The notes under the pieces: model-generated
The model's input: only the letters and a program-made list of their open reading frames with translations
Databases searched by the model: none
Told to the model about the DNA's origin: nothing
Position numbers and translations under genes: made by a program
In this document: positions 12,685-25,700 of the stretch, one piece after another
Layout of the letters: each line of letters opens with the position of its first letter
Numbering within the stretch: the stretch's first letter is position 1
Origin: Mugil cephalus
Taxonomy: Eukaryota > Chordata > Actinopteri > Mugiliformes > Mugilidae
Reading direction: 5' to 3'
DNA length: 64,000 bases
Assembly: GCF_022458985.1 (NCBI RefSeq)
Contig: NC_061783.1
Location: 9,144,413-9,208,412 of the forward strand

Positions 12685-12765
12685 CTCAAATTAGTTTAAA
12701 GTCTTGTCAACGGAATGCTGCAGCGATCCCTGCGCGTGCGGCTGTCACTCCGGGAATGCAGCCGG
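12685..12765 (-). promoter_or_regulatory. Candidate untranslated first exon and promoter of gsdme
   Basis: In the gsdme sense, a GC-rich stretch ends in GAG and a strong GTAAGA donor (boundary at 12685), and the coding exon has an acceptor at about 9871. A CRE-like TGACATCA sits just upstream (12765-12775). No transcript evidence; the exon's 5' limit is a guess. Confidence 0.4.
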
Positions 12766-12779
12766 TGATGTCATGCGTA

Positions 12780-12797
12780 AAAAAAAAAAAAAAAAAA
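12780..12797. repeat. Poly-A run
   Basis: About 18 A residues. Confidence 0.9.
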
Positions 12798-12848
12798 GGA
12801 GAGCAAACGCGGTATCCAAATGTGGAAAATGAGTCCTTCTACGGTACT

Positions 12849-12849
<1 letters not shown>

Positions 12850-12903
<54 letters not shown>
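12850..12903. repeat. (AAT)n microsatellite
   Basis: About 17 perfect TAA/AAT units. Confidence 0.97.
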
Positions 12904-13215
12904 TGTTTTTAAAAATCACAAAAGTGTTGTTGAGCAATAAAAATCACTGGCAGCGAGAGTTGTAGTCTTGCCGAGAGCCTCTGTCCAGTCTGTTACCGAC
13001 TTCTGAGTCAGTGTAGGCAGCTGCTGCTGCTGCTTTCTCCTCCTCCTCCTACTCTCACTGGAGTTAACCATAATCATTCGAACAAACTCATATTTGTATG
13101 CGTGTGCGTAAAAGTGTAAACGTGTGTGTTTCCGGACAAGAGCAGACTTGCCCGGTCGATTCTTTTTTTTTTTTTTCATCAGCAAATTGAAAGTGGAAAA
13201 AATGTGTAAGCCATT

Positions 13216-13216
<1 letters not shown>

Positions 13217-13276
<60 letters not shown>
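13217..13276. repeat. (CT)n microsatellite
   Basis: Thirty uninterrupted CT units. Confidence 0.97.
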
Positions 13277-13278
<2 letters not shown>

Positions 13279-14195
13279 TTTTTATAATGTATAACATTTT
13301 TTACTGCTAGTATTTGTAGCTGTGCTGCAATATGGCTGGATGAAAATATGTCAGTTTCAAGAATATCATTTTCGATGTGTTCAGCATAAGCTCAAAAAAT
13401 AGGCACCTGGTGACTTAGTGGCCTCTTTTTTAGAACTGCATTCCTCTTCTGATGTTTGTGGCATTCCCCTGAAAGCACACCATACTCTAGGTGCTGCTGT
13501 TGTTGTCTAGTATTATGTTGTTTCCGATTTAAAGTGAAACGCACACAGACATTCTAAGAATGAGTGCTTTTGGTTGGGTGGTTACATGTTGGTCCGTGAC
13601 CTACTTGTCAGAGGTGATAAGTCGGAACCCTGAGAGGGAGTTGTCACAGATATAGACAGATAGTCATGCCAGCAACTTAAGAATGCACCTACATGCACAT
13701 TAACAGCTATAGCTTAAAGAAGACCCCTTGACCACTGCAGTAAAGACCGTTTTATGAAAGTGAAAATATTTTCCGGAAGTATTGACATGTGTCACTGGCT
13801 GAGGTTTAAGTAATTTTAAAGAATGTGAATTGGATGGAGCTGGGACAGAGGAAAGAAAAGCGAAACTGGGAAAGCTGCTCAATTGAAAACACCTGTTTGG
13901 ACATTCAACACGAAAACAGGGTAACTGGAGACAAGTGAGTGTCATGACTGAGTGTGAAAGGAGCATCCCTGAAAGGCTTAGTCATTGACAAGAAAAGATG
14001 CGGGGGCAGCGTGAGTGGGAGCACTTCAGAAAACTGTTGTCAGTTCACGCAGTTTGTCTCACAAGTCCACATATTAAATAGTTCTTGGAAATTATGGTTA
14101 TTTATGTCCTGTGGGCTAAAAAGGAAAAGGACCACTCACGTTGTAATCAGCCCGTAGCTCAAAAGTCGGCAACTGTGGTGTGTGGGGGAGTGTAA

Positions 14196-14420
14196 ACACC
14201 CATGGAATGTGCCGCCGTCCAAGCAACGTCCCTTCTTATTTCAGCAGGACAATGCCCAGGCACATTCTGCACGTGTTACCACAGTGTACTAGTCTGGCCT
14301 ACCTCTGCCACTAAAAATGTGTGGAGCATTATAAAGAGCAAAACACGACAACGGAGACCCGGGACTGTTGAGCAACTGAAGTCGTACATCAAGTAAGAAC
14401 GGGAAAGAATTCCATCTATC
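14196..14420 (+). pseudogene. Decayed Tc1/mariner-like transposase fragment
   Basis: From about 14218 one frame reads KQRPFLFQQDNAQAHSARV, the Tc1-family block carrying the second catalytic Asp (QQDNA), and then a stop. A second frame reads TKNVWSIIKSKTRQRRPGTV followed by EQLKSYIK, the block that follows the third catalytic acid. The usual W-P-x-x-S-P-D-L-x-P-I-E-N segment is mostly deleted and its Glu is replaced by Lys (TKNVW). Frameshifted and truncated, so inactive. Confidence 0.8.
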
Positions 14421-16332
14421 GTCTTTTTTTTTTATGTAATTTTTTTAAGGTCTTAACTTTTTTCCTGCTTTTAATGACAAAGTGGGCAGTCACTTTTTAG
14501 GTAACCTTCATGTCTTTGAGTGAAGTAGCATGCAATTATTATTAATTATTATTATTATGACTCCACCAAACACAAATAAAAACACAGAGACAAAGAGGAA
14601 AAAGTCAACCGGTCCTTTACTCTTCAGGAAAAGCAGCCCATATGGATGTTGTCAAACCTGAATCTGGAACGACTAATGGAACTACCCACTAACACGCACA
14701 ACCCATTTCAGATTACAGTTTTTTCTTTGCCCCAGGGGCAATAAAGGTGACCAGGTTAAACAACACCCAAACTTATCAGATCAACAGGAGCTAACTGGTG
14801 TGCGAGTGAATAAGTCTGTCTCTCATGAGCACAGTTCCATTGTTTTAAAAATGAAAGTTGTGTAACTGTCTGGCTTGAGCGACGGGCTCTGCGTAGTGTC
14901 GGAAAATGCTGGAGTTCATCCCGACCTGCCCCACAAACCTCCTCGGGTCAGGGTATCAGGCCTTCTTTTCAATGTCAAGGCAGCCGCTGGTGGCCAGCTT
15001 TCGTATAGGTACGACGAAAAGCCAGAAACGTTGCAGTGTCTCCACAGATTTCTCAGTATCCTCTTTGTGTCTCCAGATGAGCTGCAAAATACTGGTACTT
15101 CCAAGAATCTCTTAAACCGTTGTATAAACCCTGGATCTCAGTAGTAGGTAGTTGAGGAAGTTACTCTCAGTTCTTCTGTTTTCTGAAAACTACTTCAGTG
15201 AATGAGTGCAAAGCTCATATTACAAAATTACATTCTAGTAAAATAAACACACCATATTACTGTAAAAAAACAAAAAAAACATTTAAAGCACTACAGTGCA
15301 AAATCTCCTCAAATGGGATGTCTTTAGAATGAGTATTTTTCTTCATTTATTCAGTCAGCTAGCACTGCTAGCCACAGTAGCTAGCAAACCATGGACCCAT
15401 AAATAGTCAACTAGCCACGTAAAATAAATTCCCTTTTAATTTTATTCAGTTATTCTGTCACTCAGACATACGTCACGTTAGTTGAAGTCATTATATTAGT
15501 ATAAGTTAACTGGTGGCAAATACTGAAAATGTGAATGATAAATAAGTGGAGGAGTGCAGGTTTTAATTCTATGTTTACATTTGACCCAATTGGACATTGA
15601 ACAGGTGATAAAATGTGTTTTGTGGTATTAGAAAGGTCAAACTGAGAAGACTGCAGAAAAAAGGGGTATTAAAAATGTATCAAAGAGATTTACCTTCTGA
15701 GAACGTTTGCGTGCTTGTGCAGCTCCACTCGGATGAATGAGGAAGAGAGTTCTGTGTCTTTGTTGAGCTGTCGGCCTGCAACTTTAATTACTCGAGTGTC
15801 ACGGCTCAGATAACACTGCCTCTGTCGCAGCGTGCATGTGTTTGCAGCAAGAAAGCTCTGAATGTATTCTTGTTTAAGAGCCTTGGAGGTCGGGGGGACA
15901 CATTTTCTTATATTTGCGAGTTGTATGCTTGTTAACGAAAAACTGCAAAATAAAGTTTATAAAAAAAAATGGGAAGGACAAAAAAAGGCTCTGAAAGTAA
16001 CACTGTCCACCACATGCTCAGCTGGTAAATATAGACTCAGCTCGTGACCAAATCTACAGCTAAAAGTAAAATAACAGAAAGAATGGAAATACAACTCCAT
16101 ATGATGTTTCTCCGTACCTGTTGGATGTGTAAATAAGAAACACTTCACTAATACATTTGAGACACTTCCACTTGAAAGGTGATATGGCCGCGGTGTTTAC
16201 AACTTGCCTCTTCTGATTACAAGTTAAAATATTTATTATTCTCTACTTCCGTTTCAATTTGCAAAGAGGCCTATGACAAATGGGAGGAAAGATGAGGACA
16301 TCGGGTCAAAATTAAATATATACTGGCACAGG

Positions 16333-16374
16333 AAGAAGCTTTTAGGAAGAAGCTTTTAGGAAGAAGCTTTTAGG
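16333..16374. repeat. Three perfect copies of a 14-base unit
   Basis: AAGAAGCTTTTAGG repeated three times without mismatch, just beyond the osbpl3 3' UTR. Confidence 0.95.
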
Positions 16375-16557
16375 AAAAGGGAAGCAGAAAGAGGAACTAC
16401 CTGACCCCGACGCTACAATGTCTTTCAAGTAAAATTAATTCACTTTTTCAAATATGACTCATTAGAAGAGAAAGGAATGGATTTGTTTGTGAATCATCTC
16501 AGTCACATGCAGAACACAAAGTGGGTCACACCGTAACTTGGCCGTCCATTGTACAGT

Positions 16558-16563
16558 TTATTA
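16558..16563 (-). terminator. Candidate osbpl3 poly(A) signal
   Basis: AATAAA in the osbpl3 sense, about 630 bases after the stop codon at 17194-17192. Confidence 0.45.
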
Positions 16564-17191
16564 TCTTCTTTCAACGTGAGGTAATTATTGCTGTTTTCCT
16601 CAGTGTTAAACTGTATCCACAGTCTTATGACAGTCACGTCTGAATATAACGAAGCAGCATACTGGAAAAGGCGTAACTTCCTGTACCATAAGTACAACAT
16701 GTGCATTCTGTGGAATAATGTCATTACATGTCAACACGATGGAGCAATACGTTTGCCAGTTTAGACCCTCCAGTGAAGAATTATACTGACCTCATCAAAA
16801 ACATGTTTAACTTCTGATTAAAAGTGTTGTTGCATAACTGCTACAGCAGTCCGTGGAGTGCAGCACGACAATAAAAGGCACTTTGGTAAATGCTAAGATG
16901 CAAAAGAAAAGAAACTAGTGATATGCATGTTTAGTCTACCATGACACCGTGTAAATTACAGTTTTAAGAGCAGAAAATGTACAGAGAACAGGAATAAACA
17001 ATATAAACAAAATTAGCATTAGTTCTAGGGGCTCTGCTCCGTCCCGACAGAGGAAGCAGAAGTCCATACGGATTTGTGTTGCCGTGACACGCTGCAACTC
17101 ATGGTGGCAGTGTCAGGAAACTAGGAGTTCAGGAGTTCAGTTTTTATACTTCCTTATATACGATAAGTCGGAGTGGCGGAGAGGTTAAGGG

Positions 17192-19754
17192 TCACCACAA
17201 AACGGGGAAGTTCAGTTTGCTGAAGCCGGGGTCTCTGCGCAGCTCCCAGTATGTGTCGTTGCTCACCCACGTGTCGTCCTTTGACTTCCTGCACACACAA
17301 ATGAAATCTTTTATTTAATAAAATCTTGCTTCAGTTGTATTTTAAGTGAAATAAGTATTGCATATTTTGTTGTTGTGATGATCCCAACTCTTATTTAACA
17401 GTCCATCTTATCTAACACACCACACTGCCCGTGCATGTGATCTCTGATCATGTGACGAGGCAATTATGTGGAGAAACACACGTGGGCACCGTGTCTGATG
17501 GAGACTATATGGTTAGAGACAAGCTGAGCAGCGTACTTGAAAAAGCGTGGCTGGTGGATCATGTTGTTGTCCTGCAGCACTTTCCTCCTCTCCCTCTGGA
17601 GCTGCTCTATCCTCTGTTTCTGCTCCTCAGCTCCTTCCGTGTTGCCCTCCTCCAGAAGCCTGAAAAGGAGGATATAGTAAGCACATCAGGAAAAAGCAGC
17701 AGACATTTGCTTCTACTAGAGTGACAGCAGCATTCAGCAAAAAAACACACAAATGAAAACTTAAAAAAAAAAAGAAGAGAAAGAAAAATAACAGTTTATG
17801 TGTAATAGCAGCTGCCTCCATGCCTGTAGCATCTCAATGCTCATGCTTACTTTTCAAATATTACACCTAGTGTTGACTGAAACATACATGAAAATATAAT
17901 CACTGTAAATCAGGATGTTAGTAAAGTATCCACAGATTACATTAATACTACATTTCATATTGTCATCTTATAAGTTCTTATATGACTGATGCTGAGGAAT
18001 ATATCAGTTGAACTACAGGGTTCAAAATGTTACTATACATTTTAAAGGGCAGTCTCTCTATATATATGAGAGGAAGCTGATATCCCTGTGAGTTCATTTT
18101 CCTGGATCTAAACCCAACAGACTGTTGCCATGGTTATGTTCATATCTCTGACTTCTCTTCTTCACAGCACATGGACTAAACCAGACTTGGCATGAGAAAG
18201 TCATGTTTGTTTGAGACCAAATGGTCAGAATTGTCAGCTGCTACTATCAGAATTAACAATAAATGACAAAAAATAAGGCAAAGTTTGTGAGCAGACAGCT
18301 GTTTTTTGCGTGTACTCTGCAAGCTACCTCTGGTCCGGCCTGAAGCGTGTGTCTGTGGGGGGCAGCAGAGGTCTTAATGTGAAGTCCAGCTCATTCAACT
18401 CCACTGCAAACTGGGTGAAGCCGTAGTACTGCTCTTGTTCCTCTGGCATGGGGTCTATGTCAGGTGATAAGGTCAGCTACGCCGCTTGACTAAGTAAGTT
18501 AAGCCTTTGTAAACGACATTTCCAGAAACCAATTACTCACTTGCTCTCCAAATACACGTAGCGGAAGGAGGGTCTCCTTGAAACACTGACTCATGCCATT
18601 TTCCAAAAATGGAGTGGACCACTTTTCCGTTTGAATCTGTAACAACGCCCTCTATCTCATTAACCGTCGAGCTCCATGATCTTGCCTGAAAAGAAAAAGG
18701 GGAACCATTTGTATGTGTATGGACAGAAGACATATGTTGCACAGACACTGTACACATGACAGAAACTATCTAATAAATGTTGTATAATTTTATAAAAAAA
18801 ATGTTCCATGTCTGTCTTTAAAGTACGGTTCAGACTCATTGAGGTAGAGTTCTTGATCGGTTCTTGTTATTGTGTGAACTTGGTGTGTTAAAGCATCAAC
18901 ACAAATCCAAATTCATGAGGTAAAACTCATGAAATAATACAGCAGTGGACCAACTGTGTGTGTTCTGTGGTGTAAAACTACATTTGTCAGTGCCATTTAA
19001 TGTAACGGGTCCAGTTCCCTCTTGGAAAAGGCTGTTTAATGCCCCAATACATCTACTATAATACAGGCCGACTATGAATAAGCAGCTCATACAGTCCCAC
19101 TACAAGGAAGCCATCAGTTTATCCATCCATCAACTATTACTGCTCATCACTGGAGGGTCAGAGGGGGGCTGGAGCATATCCCAAGTGTCACTGGTCATTG
19201 TGCAAGACTTTAATATTTTGGGAAGCACTTCTTCTTTTGTCCAGTAGAGGGAGCTGTTTGTCTTTATAACGCTACTGGTCAGACATGGTCAGAGTCGTCT
19301 GGCATTAAATAAAACGGCATTAACCTTTGAACAAGTGTGACGTTGTTTATGCTCTAGTGAGAGGATGACAACAGTAAAATCACGTGCTGAAATCCAACAA
19401 ACCTTGATAATTGCAAGACTCTAACAGAGGTCCACGTGAATGTGACAAATCAATACATACTGAGATAGGAGGAACTAGATAGGACAATAAGGGAACATTT
19501 TATTTGCGTTGTAAAATATTTCTTTCCTCTCTTGACTAAATGACTGAGGATAGTGTTACTTTCATTCACTGCTGGAGCTGAAGCAGAGTGTTTCCTAACC
19601 TTGATAAATGTTACTTTACACTGGCAGGCGTCACTGTTTATATTTTTGATGGCCATCTCTCCGTAGTGTTCGATCCAGCGCTGGCCGCTCAGGATGTTAT
19701 GGATGCATGATGTCACTTTGTTCCATTCGTAGTGGTCCCCAAACCTGGAAGCAT

Positions 19755-19786
<32 letters not shown>

Positions 19787-22700
19787 AGCTTGCACTCTGC
19801 ACACTGATGTGGCCACTTGTATTGAATATATACACTCACGGACAGCACATACAAACACACGCCCACACAGAGTAAGTAAAGGACCTACGCAGGTAGTGTG
19901 ACATGTGTGGTTCCCATGGGAACTATTTCCATGGATTTGCCCCAGAATTTATTTTTCCACCGAACATCTAAAAGAGAAATGATCACAAAACAAAAGGTGA
20001 GTGCTTGTTGACAATGGAAACTGCTGTATTATCTTAATGTAGTTTGTGTATCTGGTCCCTTCAGTGAAGAATAAAGCAACTATTTATGTCCACAGACGGA
20101 AATGGAAACAGAGCAAAGGGCTGCATTTTCTTTTACTACCAATGCTTAGTTGTTTTTGAGCTACAGAAAGAGTGATCATAAGGCCACTTTTCACCTAGAA
20201 CATGCTGCAAATTCCTGGGAAAAAAAGGTGTGGCAGCATGATGTAAGTACAAGTAAGTCCAGTCAAACACAGAGGAGATGGGGTGTTTATTCCAAACACG
20301 CTCTCTTGTACTCACCTTGCCAAAAGGTAAAGTTCTTTGAATCTGAGTGACAAGCTGACACAGGTGGGTGATGACTCACCTGGGAAGTGGAGAGAAGAGG
20401 TAATAAGGGTCTCGTCAAAACGTTCTCAGCGTAGTAATTAATCAGTTAAAAATGAACTCAAAAGGTGACATGTAACCAGCTACAAAGCCGCTGAGTCATT
20501 TATTTTGAGGGATCCGTGCGTCTTGACTGCTTTTTTTCTGCTTGTGAATTATGTAACGTGGATATGCAACTCTACATTTAAGTGTAGATGTAGATTATGT
20601 TACAAGTTAAAACCTTGTGAACGGAAAGAACAGCGCCCTCTTCCTGTTATAGGTACACTCGCTAGTTCATCTGTAACTAATCAATAGCTCCGTTTCCATT
20701 ACAGCTTTTCACTAAATGAAAGCGATATCTCTGAAATTTTAAGTACAATCGTGCTCCATTGAAATGTGTTTTGCGAATGAGCTGTGACTCATTCACTTTG
20801 AGGAAGATGGACTTCAAAATGAACTGGTCACATGACCTACTGCGTCATCTCCAGAGACGCTGGTGACGGGGAATTGCAAAATAAAGTGTTTCCATTGCAC
20901 TTTAGCAACACACTGTTATAGCAACAGGTATTTTAGTACAAATAGTGATATTTGAGAGGTTTCGTGTATTTGTAGGGGTAATGAAAACGCACATGTTCTC
21001 CAACCAAAGTGGACAAGCCTAAATAAATCAAACACTTCTGTGTTTACCAGCACCACCAGCTACATCTTCCAAAATGATCATACAATTTTTCACTGTTTCC
21101 ATGTACTGTAAATCGAATTATTTAACAAGGAATAAAGGCAGAATATATTATAATATACTGGTTTTCACTTGTGTACCCAATGAACTGTCAAGTGAGTGCA
21201 CATAAAACAGGAAGAGGGCGCTGTTCTTCCAGTTCACAGGGTTTTAACTTGTCTGATGAAGTGTTACATTTATATTTTGATCTGTGTATCAGTATTTCGT
21301 CTAGATTTAATACAATTAACCTAATCAGATGTCTCTCTGTGTTAGACCTGTGATCGACTGGCTACTTGTTCAGGGTGTACCCTGCCTCTCACCCAATGAA
21401 AGCTGGGACACCGCCAGAGGTTGAGAGTACAAGCGGTTACAGAAAATGAGTGAATGAATTTAACTACAGCGAGATAATGTATTCAACACTTCACTGATGA
21501 AATTACTCTTTACATGTTATCTTTGTAGGTTACATTTAGTAAACTGAATGAATAACTCATGTGCAAGCTGCGTGACTTCTACCTGTTCAGCTATAAACCT
21601 GTAGCCCTTGTCAGGTCTGTCACACTCGTACGTCTCACCCAGCACTGGGTTAAAGGGTTTGCTGCCTGCTCGATGGAAGCTGGATGCATAGGCAGATATT
21701 GCAAACGTAGCAACGTACACCTGCACAGAAAAGGACAAAGGAGATGGATAAATATTGAAATTACTGGTATGTGTGCTATGACACTCTGCGTTCATGTCAG
21801 TGTGTGACTGTAAACTGTGTCTAGGACTGTGAAGGTAATATTGTGTGTAGGCATGTGCTTCAGATGCCAGCTGTGTTTAAATCAGCGTACGGGCTGTGTG
21901 GCTTCTCATACTTGACACCATTTAGATGTGGGCAAATGTGAATTTGTGTTAAAGAATATTAATCCTCAGTACGTAGGTGGTATTGAGCTTACTGTTTATT
22001 GTGTCTGTGTGGACAGACTATCCACCGCTTACATATGCACATGTCTGCTTTTCTGATGTCCGAATCTATTTATGTGTGGGTTAATTAGCCTCAACGCCAG
22101 GAGACTTGAACTCACACCTTCCAAATTCATTAGTATGAGTACAATTAAACCACATTAACAAGGTTCTATGTTGCTCGTGCAGGTTTCCTTACCATGCGCT
22201 GGTAAGGGTCTTGAGTCTGGTTAGCGGTGTCCAGCAGGTCGCTGTACTCCAGCTCCTCACACAGCCTCTGCAGGGTGTTCAGCGGCTCATTGAGCTGCAC
22301 CGGCATGGCCACCTTGGACAGGTCCTTGCCGATGTTGTTTCTCAGGATGTTCCACAGGCTCACGCTGCTGGTGGGTCTGGTGGAGGGCAGCGTGGAGCGT
22401 CGGCGAGCCAGGGTCACCACGCTGCTGACTGCAGGGCGGTTCACGAGGGCGGGGCAGGAGACACAAAGAGTAGGGACAAATGAGACGGAGCAGGAATGGT
22501 TTCTTGAACTGTTCAAATGACAGATGCGGTGAAGTCTCATTGTTCAAAGCTTATTTGAATGGAGATAAAAATACATTGTAGCTTCAGGGGCGACATTTGT
22601 TCCACCCAGTGAGAAGAAACTCTAGTAGACTACATAGTGATTAGACCCCCCTGACTCCCCAAATTTACATTTCTTTAAATACACATTAACATAAATCCAA

Positions 22701-25700
22701 CATATTTTAGTAAAGCGACAAGGGATAGCTTAATATTTAATTGCAAAATGATAATAATAATGTACATTTGTAAAAAGCCTTAGGCCAAGTTTAATATAGA
22801 ACACACAATAATAGGTAATGGGGTCCTTGGCCTGACTAACGTTGAAGACTCCTGCTCTAGTAGATCTGTTTACTGACACAACTGATTGGGATATGTTAGT
22901 GTTTAAGCTGTTTAATTTAGATAAGCAAAATTAAATATATTTACATATGCATATATTTATGTGTATATATATATATATATATATAAACCACATAAATGCA
23001 AATAAAACCAACATTTGTATTTCAAACTGATTCACCATTAAAGCTACCTGGAAGCAAAGGCATGTGCGACCATGCGGCGCCACCATCTGCAGCAGTGAAT
23101 TAATGACGCCTGATCACAGATGCTTTGTCACATACTGTGCGATGAACCGTTGCAATAAGTTTGTAAACACGTCTGGAAGTTGGCGCTGGCCACGTTCAAC
23201 ACGTTTACTGAGAAAATGAGTAATTTCCCTGATTCCAGACATTCACATTTTATCTGACGTTGACACTTCCTGCAAAATACCCGCACAAAGACGCTTAATC
23301 AGAAAGTCCCTGCCTCTTCTTGGCAGAATGAGGTTTATTTACGTCTCTTTGAGGTTTATTTATGTCTCTTTGTGCCCATTGTTGGTGTTCAGTATGACTT
23401 CACAACGAGACACACAACTTGTTTTTTTTGTTTAGTTTTTTTTTTTTTCATGTACCCGAGTTGTGTCTCTCACTGCCTCCCCCGTTGCTGTAGGTATCCA
23501 TGGAGACACTGTCACTGACATCACTGATGTAAGAGTCATCGTCGGACACCTGGAGACGGAAAATCGATGATAAAAGGTCAGTGAGCCACCACAATATAGT
23601 ACAAAGAGGACAATAACACACTATTCAAATACTTGCATCATAGGTACAGAATACAAAAGGTGAATAGAATACTCAGGAAAAGACCTTTTATATTTTGAGA
23701 AAAAAAAACGTAGTTTGCATTTTGGGAAACTGATTAACTTCCAACTTCCTGACACACAGTGTCTACACAGACAGCGTTTGAACCAAGATTTTGTGTCAAC
23801 CGTGTCACAGTCAGACTGAACAGAAGTGTATAACGAATAAAGTTTACCTGCATTTTTAGTTGGGGTTTATAAAGGCGCCATTAAAACTGCCCGTCCTCCA
23901 CAGCTCAACGAGCAAGAGAGACAGGACAGAAGTATTGTTCCAGTGAGGTGGAAAGTGAATGAAGAGAGGGAGCGGCGTTGGCGAGAACAAAGCAGTGAGT
24001 CAGACAAATAAAACCTTATTTTCTGATTGTTTCGTGGCGGTTACATTCTGAAACGCAACTAAACACGCCCACACCTCCTTGCAACCGTGCAGGAAGGTGC
24101 TGCATTGCTGGATTTTCAGTGAATGCAGCTGAAAGGCACGCTTCAAACAGACACGGACCTGCAGCTCTTAATGAATCAATGAGGAGAAAGACGAGAGAGT
24201 TAAACCACTATGGTTTTTTTTAAGTCTCACTCTCCACCTGGCTGAAGGCTACATACCCACTGTCAAAAGGATGCGGCGCAGGAATAAAGGAAAAAAAGGA
24301 AGAAAAAATTCAAACAGGGGTCAAGGTCTCTGGAGATACACTGCCACACACCTCTTGAGGGTCGTACGTGATGACTGACGCTTGTCTATTAATTTATATG
24401 TGGTTTGTTTTGAGAAGGATCGTGCTTGTTTTACCTTCAATCAATACAGCTGTTTACACTGTGGGGGTATGTATTCAAGTGTCATGAATGCTATGCATGT
24501 CTCAAGGAAAGTGAAGCATATTTTCAAGGTTTCAGGACTATTTTTCTCCAATTTAAAAGTGCAACTAGAGTCACTCTTTGGACTCGGCTGACCAGTGCGC
24601 TCAATACGTTGCCTGAATGACTCCTGTGAACACACACAGACAGAGCACTTGCTGCTGCTAGAATTCTGTGTAGACGCTGTGTTATGGATTACTAGGCTGA
24701 GCGAATGATTCATTGTTATTGACTCTGAATGTAGACAAGATAACAGATGTCTGACCTCAGATGAAGAAGAGGAGAGGAGGTACTCCTGAGCGTCAAAGAA
24801 CTCCGATATGGACTCTGGAATGGACGCTTTGCTCTCATTGGACGCCTGGTGGACCAAAGAGTGGGAGGCGCTTGCACAATCCTGGTTGGTTATTAAGATG
24901 CAGTAAAATTAGACCTGTGGCAATAGGCGGCGGACATTTGTGGAATAATAATGCAGAGCCGCAGAGGCACTCACTGAGGCATAGGCAGTCTTCAGGCCCA
25001 TGACCTGAGATGGCTGGGGGGCCTGCAGGTCGATGGTGTGCCTCAGTCTGTCTCTCTCTGCTGCCAGGGAACTAAAGGCTGATTTTAGTGTGACGTGTAC
25101 TGGAGAGAAGCAAAGGCCACAGATGGAAAAATAACATGAAGATAGGAGGTACTGAGTTGTCATGGAAACTATCTTACCTTATGGAAGCAAACACCAAAAT
25201 GTGTAATTTTCAATCGACAGCAACGGCAGAGACTCACTGTTGTTGGCCAGTCGGCAGAAGTCCTCTTGTAGACGGGACGCGTCTGTGGGCGAGTCTGGGG
25301 ATTCGGGACAGACCTCCTGGGTGTTTGACTCAGTGATGGAGAGGTTGGGATTGGAGGCATGAAGGCGGGGGGGTTTGGAGGAGATGCAGCTCGGAACCTG
25401 GTGTGCAAACGCAGCGAGAGATTATCCCTTCATTCCAACTATTAAACGAACGTGCATTTAATAACCAGCCGGAAAGAAAAATAAAAATAAGCTTGACGTG
25501 TACCTGGAGTGTAGTTTTGGTTTCTTTGCTGTTGTTTTTTGATCGCCACCTCCTTGGCCTCTTTTCCTTTTTTGGAATGTCATAAGTAGATGCCTGTGGT
25601 ACCATATAAGACAGATAGATTAGGAATAGTAACAAAATCCTTCTTAAGTTAATTCCGTAGTTAAGACAACTGCTTTATTTCTTAACCCCAGAGAACATCA

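Larger units (their letters stand above)
12904..16557. other. Intergenic spacer between gsdme and osbpl3
   Basis: Apart from the microsatellites, the transposase remnant and the 14-base tandem repeat listed separately, I see no supported gene. A frame at 14875-15144 is open for 89 codons but has no recognised motif. Confidence 0.5.

Noticed and set aside
17171..17195. tRNA-like A-box (GTGGCGGAGAGGTTAAGG)
   Set aside because: No B-box or cloverleaf follows, and the sequence overlaps the osbpl3 stop codon.
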